The translations under genes were made by a program, and so were the position numbers. This document shows, in pieces, positions 37,166-49,600 of a DNA stretch of 64,000 nucleotides. The stretch comes from Brachypodius melanocephalos (Eukaryota; Chordata; Aves; Passeriformes; Pycnonotidae): positions 31,101,605-31,165,604 of the forward strand of contig VZSR01000520.1 in NCBI GenBank assembly GCA_013398615.1, read 5' to 3'. Each line of letters begins with the position of its first letter. Position 1 is the first letter of the stretch. The notes under the pieces were generated by a model. The model ran no database searches. It was not told the DNA's origin and saw nothing but the letters and a program-made list of their open reading frames with translations.

Positions 37166-37265
37166 NNNNNNNNNNNNNNNNNNNNNNNNNNNNNNNNNNN
37201 NNNNNNNNNNNNNNNNNNNNNNNNNNNNNNNNNNNNNNNNNNNNNNNNNNNNNNNNNNNNNNNNN
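37166..37265. other. Assembly gap of exactly 100 N
   Basis: One hundred consecutive undetermined bases. The round number suggests a placeholder of unknown true length rather than a measured gap. The two open frames with long runs of X (37,061-37,270 and 37,126-37,380, -) cross it and are meaningless. The gap lies about 290 bases beyond the proposed LTR, so missing retroviral or repetitive DNA in it is possible. Confidence 0.99.
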
Positions 37266-39721
37266 TACAAAGAAACCAGTGTGAAGAGATGGAAAAATAA
37301 AGTTGAAAAATCTCTGAGTTGACGTGTTTTCTCTTCATCATTAACAGTACTGTGCTGTCTGTCAACTGGAGAAATCTCAAAGTCCTGGCAGTAGCACTAA
37401 TTTAATCTAGTGGTAATTTATGTGCCACTCAAGAAGGGTTTTTTTAATATGAAGAAATTACTCTGATTATATAATTGAATGGCAGGATTCATTACTGGGA
37501 AATGCCACCTGTGGAGAAAGATTTACTCTAAATCCATTCCTCCTATGGAGTAGCAGATTACTGCAGCATAAGTCACTCAAGAAGCCATCATGAAAATTAT
37601 ATATGGAATAGACCTAATAAACTATGTAATCCAATGCCATCAGACTATGATTGTTCTTTATAATGGATCTTGTATTGCCAGTGCAATATGAAATGGCTCA
37701 GATGATGAGTATATACCTGCTTTCATAGGAAATAAATGAAATTACAATATGCTAATGACAGATTCTGACTGTGGCTGCTGGAAAAGTATTATTAACACTA
37801 GGATTAGTTAGTGTATTTTCAGTGTAGTGAAGGTTAAGAAGATAAGTTTCAAATATTCTGTATAGTGCATTCTGAATCAAAAGGACAAGGAAATACTCAC
37901 TGCTGACTCTTTCTATGGTAAGTGCACAATTTGAAGGGTCTGATCTCTATGCAAAAACCCATCTATTTCTACCTAAAATGATAATGCACTTTGACTAGAG
38001 AAAAATGATAATTTAATTCTTCACATCCCTCCCTTTTTTACTGAAGTCTTTGTTACTGAAGTCACCCAAAATTCTGGTTTATAGTCATCTCTAGGTGAAA
38101 TTGGGCAGAGATTTGGTTTATTTACTCTGAAGTGGGGGTAAAAGTAAGATAATATGAACAATTATTTCTTCTGTTTAGATTTACATTTTTATTTATCCTG
38201 CTAGGTTGAGCAAAATAATGTTCATTACTGTTTAGCACCTTTACTAAAGATAGCACTGAAAAACAATTATTTGAGTGATATTTATGAATATTTTTTGTTA
38301 GGGTAGAAAAAAGGAGATGTAGAAATGTTGTTTTGACAGTTTTTAAATGAAGCATTTCAACCTTTTTTTACACAGGTGTACTTTTCATTTCAGTGTGACT
38401 GAAATTAAAAAGAAGGCTAGAAAACTGCATTAACTAACCTAGCATTTAAAAAAAGTATGTTTTTGTTGAGCAAAATGCTTCATTCCATTTCAAATTTGTT
38501 TCCCATTTGAAAGAATTTAAAATTTCCCAAAAACTTGTTTTTTAAGTTTTTTTTCGCTTTGTATAAATCTTCAGCTATTTCAGTTCAATGCAAAATGAAT
38601 TGATTTTCAGGTCTCTAGTAATTTTAGCCAAACTGTAAAACCCATTGAAAGGCCAGTGGTATAAGTAATTTTATTTTAGCCTTTAACATATTTCCCAAAA
38701 TTATTATCTCAAGTCATGCTACTTGTCTCACTCTGAACTGAGGAAAAAAAATTGATCTATTGTTCTACTGTAGAGCTTTTGTGTAAGTTTCATAACTCTG
38801 AGGTAGTAATCATTCAAGCCCTGCTATTAGATTAACACCAAATGCACGTTTTACAGGTTTCGAAATGGAGCCAAAAGAAAGCAGTAGTCCAGGAGAGATC
38901 AATTTATATCTTATCTTTGCATAGTGTGAATATTTCCCTTAATTTCTGCAGTTTCTCATTGCACATGTGAAAAGAAAGGATATGAATCTAAAGTTACAAA
39001 CAAGCATAAAGCAGAGATAGTAATTGAGGCCAGGTCTCATAAGCCTTGTTGTTTTTAAATACTAGATCAAAATGGAAAATGTCACAATGGATGCTTGAAG
39101 ATATGTCATGAATAAAAAGGTCACAGTCACTTTTTATAATTATCTATTAGGAAACTTAAGTGAATTTTGAATAAATTTGTTAATATTATGAGGTATACTG
39201 CCTCAAAACTTGAGAAAAACTAAGTCATAGAAGCACAATAGTAATGAGATCCAGTAGTGAAAAAAGCCTGGCACTTCAAAGATAATTAGATTTTCTATCT
39301 TTTTTGACCTAGAGGCAAAAACAATGCAGCTGTCACTCTTAGAATGGCTTATAGGAACACTCATTCTGAAAACTCACTTTACTTTTTTCCAATATTCATA
39401 AAATTTTAAAAGTGACGGAGAGGGAAGGAAGATAATTTGTCTGAATAATTCTACTAAAATGTTTCATAATTTTCTTCTATTGTTTTCTTTTAAAATGAAG
39501 GGCTTTGAAGCAAATTTGAATCTATGAAGTCCAAACGCTGTCTCGAGTCTCCCAATGATTTGTTTACTACTAGAAAAATACTGTTCTTATTTTTTGTTAA
39601 ATGTAGTAAAAGCATATATTGCTACTTATGACTGCTTGTAATGATTTCATGCAGATAACTTCATCTATCAAGAACAATTGAGGCAATCTAAACTGTCAGC
39701 CTAGTGGAAAAATTTATGACC
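37266..39721. other. AT-rich non-coding stretch, no gene seen
   Basis: No gene, RNA or recognisable repeat was found. Composition is uniformly AT-rich with T-runs up to about eight bases. Confidence 0.55.
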
Positions 39722-40143
39722 AGGTGCTTCAAATGTAAAATAATGGGCGAAAATCAACTTCTCTGCCAAATGAACTCCCCTTCCTGACATTACCTGAGAA
39801 CCTTTTAATCATCTGCAAAGAAAGTTACTGAGCTGTCTCCAAAAAATTGCTAATTAGTCTAGAAAAATGCTAGAGTATCACACATCTCAGATGGGTTGTT
39901 AGAGCTAAGGTCGTTGGCACTCCCTCAGATAAAACAGGCTCTTGGAGCACTCCTGGTTCCTGGAATGTACAGCTCGATACAGCAGCGGGCAGCACGGGCA
40001 CCTGCAGGAGGGGCTCTCAGAAACAGCATGGGTACTAGTGAGATGCTGCACATCTGGCAATGGGCACTTAAAAGGGATGCTTGAAGCTTTAGGTGTCTTC
40101 ACAGTTAAAAAAAAAAAAAAAAAAGGTGCCTTGAAAATAATGG
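39722..40143 (+). other. GC-rich patch plus A18 tail between imperfect direct repeats
   Basis: A segment with a GC-richer core (about 39,890-40,080) ends in A18 at 40,107-40,124. AGGTGC..TT.AAA..ATAATGG occurs at 39,722-39,746 and again at 40,124-40,143 directly after the A-run, matching at 18 positions with a 1-base gap, one mismatch and a 5-base gap. This is the layout of a reverse-transcribed, poly-A-tailed insertion with an aged target-site duplication. Against this, no AATAAA lies just before the A-run, the insert resembles no transcript I recognise, and frames of 62, 88 and 124 codons across it are not protein-like. Confidence 0.35.
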
Positions 40144-41525
40144 TATTTATCTGGAGCATACACAAATACACTCAAATGTACAGAGGGCACGTGTGTATGT
40201 ATATGAAAATAAAATATCATTATTCCAAAGTGGGTTCATCTGACAAATTTTTACAGTCTTGTATTACTTTGATAAGACCATATTCCCATAGTAATTTTCG
40301 TTATATAAGATTATAATTTAAAATCTGTAAATATATTTTAATTATTCAGACACTTCCTAGACTTGAAGAACCTTGGTCTGATTTTTAAACAGATGTGACA
40401 TCAGCTCCAGATGGAGCTGGAATCTAGGCTTGGCTCTCTGTTTTGTACTTGAAGGGGCAATGGGAATAAAAGTCTGAGACAAAGAAAGAATGAGAAGGAA
40501 GTATATCATAAATTGAAAAGACTGGCAAACTTCTGGGAGAATTTGTTCCCTTGCATTTATGAATTTAAACTAATGGCAGTATCGGTTATAATGACACTTT
40601 GATTAACTATCATTGGATCTTGTTTTTTTTTTTTTTATTTAGGGGTTCTTATTATGCATGTTCTGGTAAAAATAAATGAAGAAATTATCATATCTGAGGA
40701 TTCCTTTTGGAATATTAACTTCCAGCTATTTAAAAATCGTGTGTCTGAAACAACACATGCTGAAGTTTAAACTCTAGAAATTACTCATCGAAGTTGTTGT
40801 GTTTCACTTTTGAGTATAGTAATGGAATAGTTAGAATTACGTGAGAGCAGTGAAATAGAATCCAGACCTGGAAAGGACAGTTGCTTTGTAGAGATGATGT
40901 GAACACGGAGTAAGCCCTTTAGTGATTTTGGAGGAGTTACTTGCCTGCTGAGATTAAAGATAAAACAGAACAAGAGTGTTCAACGGCTCTAATGGAAAGT
41001 TTGCCCATTTGATCTAGCTCCAAATCACTATCTACCACTCACCCTGAACACTGCCTCTCCCAGCAAAAGTCAACAGAAGCATCGCTTCCAAATATGACAT
41101 CATTTTCTCTATTCAGAAATTCTATTTTTAGTTATTTATTTGATGTCAATGGAGATAAGAGGAATTGTCTTTGCCTAGTAGATATCTTTGCAAAAAAACC
41201 CCCAAACCCACGATAAAGCAAAACATCAAGAAAAGGAAAGATTAGTTAAATATATCTGCAAATGTTGCTCCACCCCATTGTCATCCTGCATGTGTTTATT
41301 CTTTCCCCATTGTTTAAGTATCAGTTCTCTAGCTCTTTAGAAAAGGTTTCCTTGAGAAGTAAAAAAGTATCCTTTGAGGAAAGTATAATATTTTTGTTAT
41401 ATTTAAAATTTATAAATATCTACGTATAACAATGTGTCTGTCAAAGGGAAAAAAAATCCATAAAAGTTGTATCAGGTGACTATTTTTGTATATTATTTGT
41501 ATTGCTTCACATCAGTACATCAGTA
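40144..41525. other. AT-rich non-coding stretch, no gene seen
   Basis: Nothing recognisable. T14 lies at 40,623-40,636, and a short A/C tract at about 41,190-41,212. Confidence 0.5.
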
Positions 41526-41536
41526 TTATATATGTG

Positions 41537-41568
<32 letters not shown>

Positions 41569-41571
41569 TAA
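41526..41571. repeat. Palindromic AT microsatellite with GT/CA arms
   Basis: A (TA)n core is bracketed by GTGT on the left and ACACAC on the right, and by TTATATAT and ATATATAA outside those. The whole block is a nearly perfect palindrome of about 46 bases, with one extra CA unit on the right. Such sequences extrude cruciforms easily and are prone to length change. Confidence 0.9.
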
Positions 41572-42198
41572 AACTAGAATGATTTTCTAATTGTTTTAAT
41601 TCTGAAACAGATTCTTTGCTTCAATATTGCATCCTGTATAAGCTTTCCCACTTCTAATGTAATTAACAATCTAAACTGTTATTTGTCAAGTTCAACTTGG
41701 AGGCTGGTGAAGTTCTTAAACATTTTTACTTCTTTGTGTTAATCTTTAAGAAGTGTGAATGTTGTTTTTGCACTCTCTGGGAGTGTTCCCCAGATCAAAG
41801 TGAAATACCTAGCTGTCACTTACCTAGTTTTACTGAGGGTTGCACAGTTTGTCCAGTAGCAGAGGCCAGATGTGAGCAGATGCTGGAAAGAAACTGTAGG
41901 TGGTGTTCCCAGAGCACTCTTTGGGCAAGACCCCACAGACTGGCAGATTTGGAATTATTCGGAAAAAGTTCCCACCACTTCCCCCTAGTATATTTTTCCC
42001 CCTTCCCCTAGGCACTTTGACCTTTTCATCGACCATTTCAGAACACCTCATGGTTCAGTTACTTAAACAATGTAAGCCTATCTGACTAAAGTAATTCCTC
42101 CACATTGCAAGGCTCTCACTACCCTATCTCTCCTCTGCTGTCTGATTTTGGCTGGAAACTATTTCAAATGTGGAGGGGGGGGAATCTCCAGCCCCTCC
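41572..42198. other. Non-coding stretch, no gene seen
   Basis: Moderately GC-richer around 41,850-42,000, with overlapping frames on both strands (104 codons +, 73 codons -). None is recognisable. A short G7 run lies near 42,174. Confidence 0.45.
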
Positions 42199-42300
42199 AA
42201 AAACGAAAAAAAAAAAAAAATAATAAAAAAAAAAACCAAAAAAACCAACCCACAAAAAGCCCCCACAATCCAAAAAAAACCCCAACCAAACCAAAAAACC
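42199..42300 (+). repeat. A-rich then A/C-only low-complexity tract
   Basis: Long A-runs (about 16 and 11 bases, broken by TAAT) grade into AACC and CCCC-containing A/C sequence with almost no G or T. The lysine-rich frames at 42,105-42,332 and 42,148-42,492 and the Phe/Trp-rich opposing frame are composition artefacts. It resembles the tract at 33,097-33,262. Confidence 0.9.
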
Positions 42301-45300
42301 TTTTGTCTGTCTTTGGCCTGTATATATTGTAAAACTTACCTAAGAAATACAGTTTGTCAAATAGATGATATAATATCAACTGCCCACTATAAGCCTCATG
42401 AAACCTCTCTCTCTTGCTTTAACCCAGGGGTAAAACCAATATCAGTCCTACAAAGACTAGGCATTTCTTTAATCAATGTATTCATTAAGTAGAGCATTTT
42501 CCCTTAATCAGAAAGGGAAGGCTAAAATTCTTTTTCTCCATAAACATAACAATTAGAGATCCTCCTGTTCTCTGGATCTTACTTTTCCATTGCAAGGCTT
42601 TATTCTTTGAAACCTTTGTCTCAGAACATGAGCAGGACATAATTGGAGATGGAGAGACAGAGAGCCTTCAATCAATGGTGGCAACAAAATAAAGCACCTT
42701 CCAAACTGCTTCAAAAGTACACAGGACACATTCTTCAAGATCTTTGCCCTTCTCCTGACTGATACAATGCAATAAGACAGGAACACCTGGTCCTGTTAAA
42801 CATATGCTTTCAAAGACTTTTAATGGAAACATTTCATTCTATTCACATAGTGTTAAGTGAGAACTTTCATGAAAAAATAATGGGAACTAAAGCTGTAGTC
42901 AGCTCTAGGTCAGGGAGCAACCTCTGATGAATGAGTCTCTGTAGGCTTGCACGAGCATTAGAAGACTAAAGTTCATGTATGTATTGGAATCAGGAGATTT
43001 TTATAGACAGATAACTTGTTAAGGATGCAAAGGTGTACTGAATTGAAGCATAGTTTTAAGGATGATTTCACTGGATGGTGATATGTTTAAAAGTCTTGGA
43101 CCTAAGCTGCAAATTGCATGTTTTCAGGTTTCACCCATTACTGAATATTCATCTACAATCTAAATATTTAGGGACTGATCTACTTTTGTTTGCAATTGAA
43201 GAAGAAAAATATTGCAGGGGTCAGGGGTGGATGTGGGTTAAAGGACAGTATGTGATGCTCCTTATACAAAAAAAAAAAAAAAAATTTAAGAAAATTATTG
43301 TTGCTTTTGTGCCTCAGTTTCTGTTTCTCAAAAGTGCTGTGTCTCAAAGTGATCCTGTTTCTTTGAGCCCTAGAAATGATCCTTTATGGATCACTACTGT
43401 TTTCTGACTATGCACTTGAACACATCTAAAGGGCAGCATTTAGACAGGCAGCAGGAATGTTTTAGCACAAACAAAACCCTACAGTGTGGGAGCCATGTGG
43501 AGTCTCCTTGTCCTGACCTTACAAGGATGTCAAGAACTTCAAATAGATGAGATGTTGCTGCAGCCTTTTCAGGAAGAACACTGACTTCATATGGCCCCAA
43601 GAGCAGGTATGAATTGTACCTCTGCAAAACCCAGGTGACTCTTCTGAAATGTGTGACTTCACAGAACTGCACTGAAAGCAAGTCATATCGTGGCATGTGT
43701 GTGTAGAATGTAAGCAGAGATGTGTACTTCAGTTTGCTGCTTGGCTTACATTCCTCAGACAGAATAAATATACAGATACTGTGGTTCGTGCAGCCTTCAT
43801 GAGGGACAGAAAGGAACACTCAAAAGTGCTGTTCTTTCATCTACATTGAGATGACTATAATTTATTTATTTGCATAGATCAAGGAAGGGGGTTGATTTCT
43901 AAAGAGCTAACCTCATCTCAAAAATTAGCAGACTGTTTGTTCCCCCCTTTACTTGGCAAAGGATATGTATGCACATGTAGAATGCTGACTTGCTCACTTA
44001 CGATGACCACAAGGATATGGTGTCAGATTCATATAAAAAGTAACAAATTTAAAATTTTTGTAAAAGAGTCTATGGCATTTTGAAGAATGAAGAAATCACA
44101 GGAAGAGACAGGCAGAGGATAATGGCAGATTGATAAAGATTTGTGTTTCAAAGAACAAAATCACAATTTTAATATCAGGTATTCTTTTTTGCTATGTATG
44201 CTACATCATATTGTTGCTTTATCGTAAATACTACAGCATAGTTTATCTTAGGATTTTCAACTTGAATGTAATTTGAAGGTTCTTTCTTTTTCGTATTTTA
44301 TAATTCATTCCAGTTGAATTTGACGGCACAAATATCAACTGAATACTGAAACAAAAAAAGGACAAATTCTTAAGTTAATAACTTATATGCTGAAATATTT
44401 GTAGCATAATCTTTTTACTGTCACCTTCTTCAGCTGATTTTTATGCACATCTAAAGCACCTCTAAAACTGTGGAAAGAATTTTGCTAAATTTATCTGAGA
44501 CTGCACCGGGGTTTTAGTTCTTATCCTGCAACCCTGTAAGTAACTTTCTTCTTAATCTGTAACATTGAATTCTTTTAAAAAATTAGTTAGGATGTGTGTG
44601 TATTTTTTTAACAAACCCTCTACTCCAAGTCTGCATACAGCAGCAAACCGATTTCCTGTCTCTCAGATTCAGGCTCTCAAACTGTCAGTGTCACTAGTGA
44701 AATCACTGCTCAACAGCTGCTGGCAGGAAGTTCCGAATACCAACTTTAATTAAAAACTTTATAAATAAACAGTGTCAAGGTTATGCACTTAGCGAACAAT
44801 TCTCTGACATCTGCATAAAAAATATTGCATCTATTTATTTCTTCATATTGAAGCCTGAAGTAAAAGAACCTGCAATATTTTTTGACCCAACTAGCAATAC
44901 TAATACTTTCCAAATTAGTAAATTCCACCAAGGTTCTTCCATTTACGATAATGACCAGTACTTTGAGGTAGTACTTATGGAAGTTATTTCCAAGAGCACT
45001 ATAAAATGCATTTCTGTCTATCAGTGATGATCTAAGATGAGAAGGCTCAGAGGATGAGGCTTAGCAACAGAAAGGATATATTGAAGGGACTAGAAAGTTC
45101 TGGGATTTGCATCACTGCAAGCAGCTGATTCATTCACCAGGTACACTGCAGTCAATGGCTGTGCAGGCATCATGTGGGTCTCTGAGTCTCAGTGCAAGGC
45201 TACCTGAGGTGAGAGAACACCACCTGAGGAACCAAGAGCAATGGTAACTTTTGAAACTCTTCCCACTGCATATGACATACATATACCTTCAGATGGAGGC

Positions 45301-46612
45301 CTTGCAGTAAAATAATCTGTGATTCTCACAGTCCTATCATTCCTTTTCTGTGGTATTGAGTGAGAATTTTTGCAGCTGCAGTTACTGTCTCAGACTTTGT
45401 CTCCAGGTTTGAATCCAAGACAGCACTTAATAACTATAAGGAAAAAAACACAAATTCACACATGGCACAGAAGAGCCAAACTGATTAAAAAAATCCAACC
45501 TTACAATAACATGTAAAGTATACAAAGATTAGCTCTATCAAAAATTGGTGTTGATCTGTGGAAACCTGGATGACTTGTAAGTCCACATATCTCTATTTAT
45601 GTCTAATTCCTCATTTAATTTATTTCAGGGAACAGAAAAACAAGACATGAAAATATTTGAAAATCTGTTTTGGTTTTTTGGTTTTGGTTCTGGTTTTTTT
45701 TAATTTTATTTTTTTTCTCTTTATTTCTGTAATGATGTGAGAAACTAGAGTATAAGAGAACAAAGTAACAGATTTGACAATGTTGAGTTATCAGGAATTT
45801 TGTGCATGATGCCATTCATGTCTGAATGCTCTGACTGGAGATTTAATGCCGATGTATTTGGTGACACAAAGAATAAAGGTGTCTATCTGTATCAAATAAC
45901 CTTTGTAAGTCAATGGAAATCCTATAAACCAAATGAAAAAGAAATCCATCAATAATTAGATCCCAGATTTCAAAATGGGTACTTTGTGGTTAGCATATAT
46001 TTCTAGAAATTCAGTAGAGGAATAGGGCTTGGATATAAAAACCTATGAAGCTGGTATGGCTAGGCTGATAGAACTGTTTGATTCTCATTGAAGAAAGAGG
46101 TGGTCTCATCTGTCTTCACTCTGCTTTGCCCACTATCCTTTCTAAACCTTCAGAGGAGCAGTAGTTTTGGCATGTATCTGATCTCTGCCAGGCCAATTCA
46201 ACTCTCAGAAAATACTGACTTTTCAGGTTTTTATGAGTCTCTGCCAAATTATGGAGTAGTGTCTGCTTGGTGAGAAGCCAGAGGAGTGCTTTAGCAGGTG
46301 GGAATTGATGGCCAGAAGCTGGGGTGGGGTCTGCAGTTGAGAGACCCTTCTGACAACAACTGAACATTAGGTCAGCACATCAATCCTGTTTAAACACACT
46401 TTCAGGTGTAAATTTAGCCATACTGGTTCTTTCTGCACAGTCTTGTCTTTACTGAAACCCAGTTTACTCTGATGCATTTTTCTGTCTTTTTGTTTGTAGC
46501 CTGAGATTTTATTTATTATTTTCTGTCACTTGCACCAAGAGCTCTCTGGCTCTTTGAGATTGTTCCAGATCTCCAGCATGCACCATTTCACTGCTTGGAA
46601 TTGCAAGGAATT

Positions 46613-46650
46613 ATATCAAACCTGAATAAGGAGTGATATCAAGCCTGAAT
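46613..46650 (+). repeat. Two-copy 23-bp-period tandem repeat
   Basis: ATATCAAACCTGAAT at 46,613-46,627 recurs as ATATCAAGCCTGAAT at 46,636-46,650, with 14 of 15 bases matching. The remaining 8 bases of the period do not need to match for this to be a decayed tandem duplication. Confidence 0.6.
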
Positions 46651-49600
46651 GTTGGCCAGTGTCAAGCAGTGCATGGTTTTTAATGGTTTTAAGAGGTGCA
46701 GTCCTTCTTGCTTTGCCGTAAAGGCATTAATGAAGTATCAGAAATCTCTACTCTCCAGGAGGACTAAGGCCTCAGTAAAACACCAGCTGGAAATATATTG
46801 TTGCTTTGTGACTTCAGGACTGAGCCTGAGAGAGCTGTAAATCAGCAGTGTCAGCTCAGTAACAGCTGTAGGAGGTTGAGAGTCGAGAATTATGTTCTTC
46901 CCTAGGTCATATTTTCCTTCAAGGACTATGAATAAAAATAGCCTTTGGTGCCAGTTTAGGGTAGCAAATTAGTTCATCACCAAGTGGTTTTCACTCTCTG
47001 AGGACTGATTCTGGGGCCCAGAGTCCAAAGCTCTATGTTTGCTCTGTCTGCTTCTAGTGTACTCCAAATGCCACATATTTAAGGTGGGTGCTTTGTGAAA
47101 GCTTTCCCCACCACAGAAACTAACACAAGTGACTCCAGTGGAGCAGTGAAGAGGATCCTACTGTACCTCACACATCTGCTGCACATACACTTGCCTCTCC
47201 TCACATCCCATCAGTCTACCTTGGTTAACACCTAATAAATCTTAGAGAAAACCTTCCCTTGCACATTTTGTTTATAGTGTAATGCCCATGTCTTTGATAG
47301 TAATCTTCAGTCAAACATCTGTATTCTTAGTGTCAGACAATGAATTGCTTTTCACACGTTTGTGAACAGTTTTCCTCCAGGTTAATATCACGTGAACACA
47401 GTTCCTTTTTCAGTTACCTGACAAGACTTTTTACTCAGCAGTGATCTTCATATGTATTTTTAACTTCTTTTAAAACTAAATTATATTCACTTGTCAACAG
47501 ATGTCATATTGATCTTTTAAATGTATTTCACTTAACTACAAATAATCTCATAACAGTTTTCAGATGCTGGCTTTTGAATACTTTTCTTTCCCTCCTTTTT
47601 GTCAAAACATGAAAAAATATTCTGAATCTTTAACTTCAACTGTATTACTTTCCATATACTCCTCTGTCTGCTGAAAACACTATTGTCTCTTGGTATTTAT
47701 CACCCTGAGAGCAGTAATATACACATATATTCCATCCCGATCCACACACAGAGATACACACAAAATCTAAAAGAAGGAAACTAAGATGTATCTTTGTAAA
47801 AGGGGTAGAAGTGTAAGTACTTCTCACACAGCTAATTTGGACGAGCAAGATGTGACTCTGGAACTCAGTGACAAGCATCTAGAAAACTCGATACATTTTT
47901 TATGCATAAATTGACTTCAATCTTTTTGAAGACCTTGCTATATAACCCCAAATAGAGCATAAATCTGTTCTCATCCTTCCTAAGAAAATATCATTTTTCT
48001 GTGTCCAAACTTCCTTTGCTTTAACTGAAATACATGAAAAAAATCAGATAAAGACCTGTTTCAGCAATGTTTTCAGTAGCAGATTTTGTTACTTCCACTC
48101 TTCATGCACCTTGTATTCAGTAGAGAATGAGGTAAGATATTAGGCTGACAAAAGTTAGGCTTGCCTGCCTTTAATATCCAGATATACTACTGATTTTGAG
48201 GCAAACAACTTTTATAAAAATGTGACAGACTTTTTAAGGCATTGACTATTTCAATTGAAAGATCACTAGGAGTTCTCTGCTGTTTGACTGTGAACCTCTG
48301 CTCTTGAGGGTGAAAATGAATGTCATCACGGTAAATCAGACATTTGATGAATGAGTAGGTTTTGTATGTTTATAAAGTTTGGCAGGTGCTCAAGGAAATC
48401 TATTGATTTGTGCCATTAAGGTGTCACACACTCCCATCTTCTTCTTGTCCATTGAAAAATGTCAGCATTCTCATCATATGTGTGAAAGGAAACATAAGGA
48501 TGAAAAACCTGTAAGGTGGGCTGGACATTTTTGACACTAATTTCACCTGGGTTCTTCACAAACAAAACTCAGAATCTCACATTGTCAGTCTTTAGAGACA
48601 TCATGACATCTCTTGTCCTCTCACAGTAGTTTTTATCATATTGCAGTTAATATCAGTGGGAATTTTGCTGTAGACCCAAGGTAAGGGGTAGCCACAGTCC
48701 TGACAGAGCAGTCAATGCAGTGACTTCTCTGTGATGTGGCATGGAATGCACATTTCATTGTGTGTTATATGGGCAGCAGGAGGGCTGCACCACTCTTCCC
48801 TTCTCCTCCTCCACAGGCTTCTCCAAATTCAGTCTTACAATTGCAAAACTCCCAGTATGAACACAGGAAAATTATTTGTAGGAGCAATGTGGCAGTGCTG
48901 TTCTGACGTGAAACTGAAAGTTTTCACACAAAACACAAAGTGGAGAGAGAATAGAGGAAGAAGGAAAAGAAGCAAATTCAAGGAAGAATGTGAACATTTT
49001 TGGTTTGATTTTGGATAGAATTTCGATTTCTGAGTGCTTGTGAAAATTTCCTGTTCTAACCTTTACCACTTGTGTCAAGAAATATTATAATATGTTATAA
49101 TACATATGAACTTAAATTTTTATTATAATAATTTAAATTTAAATTTGACCTTTTTTTCCATGATGTAAAATAAAATAAGTTAAAATAAGAAGCAACTTTT
49201 TTCCATTTTCTTTTACATTCATTACTTCTGGTCTATCTTTAGCAAAAAATGATAGTACAAACTTAAAAACATCACAGGAATTAAAAAAATTAATTTCATC
49301 AGCTGGTGTGTGGTTAATCAGAAATATTATAGTCTAATAAGTATTCATAATTTGAATGTATCACAAATTAATTTGTGTATCAACTCACACTTTATTTATA
49401 AGATTTATATGAATTCGAAATTAATTTCATGACATGAACTATTGACTTCCTGTAGTCATTACTGAACAGTTCTGAAGGTCACAAATAATTTTGCAAGAAG
49501 TAAAAAATAAGTAGCAGATTTTGTTGTCTGCTTGGTAAAATTTACAAAAACAAATTAGAAGAGAAAAATGTATTTATTCCCCTTATTCAAAATTGTGTTA

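Noticed and set aside
42105..42492. Lysine-rich open frames and the opposing Phe/Trp-rich frame
   Set aside because: Translation of an A-rich/A-C tract, not a gene.
43394..43819. 141-codon - strand open frame as a gene
   Set aside because: No recognisable family, no patterned cysteines, no splice or promoter context; most likely chance.
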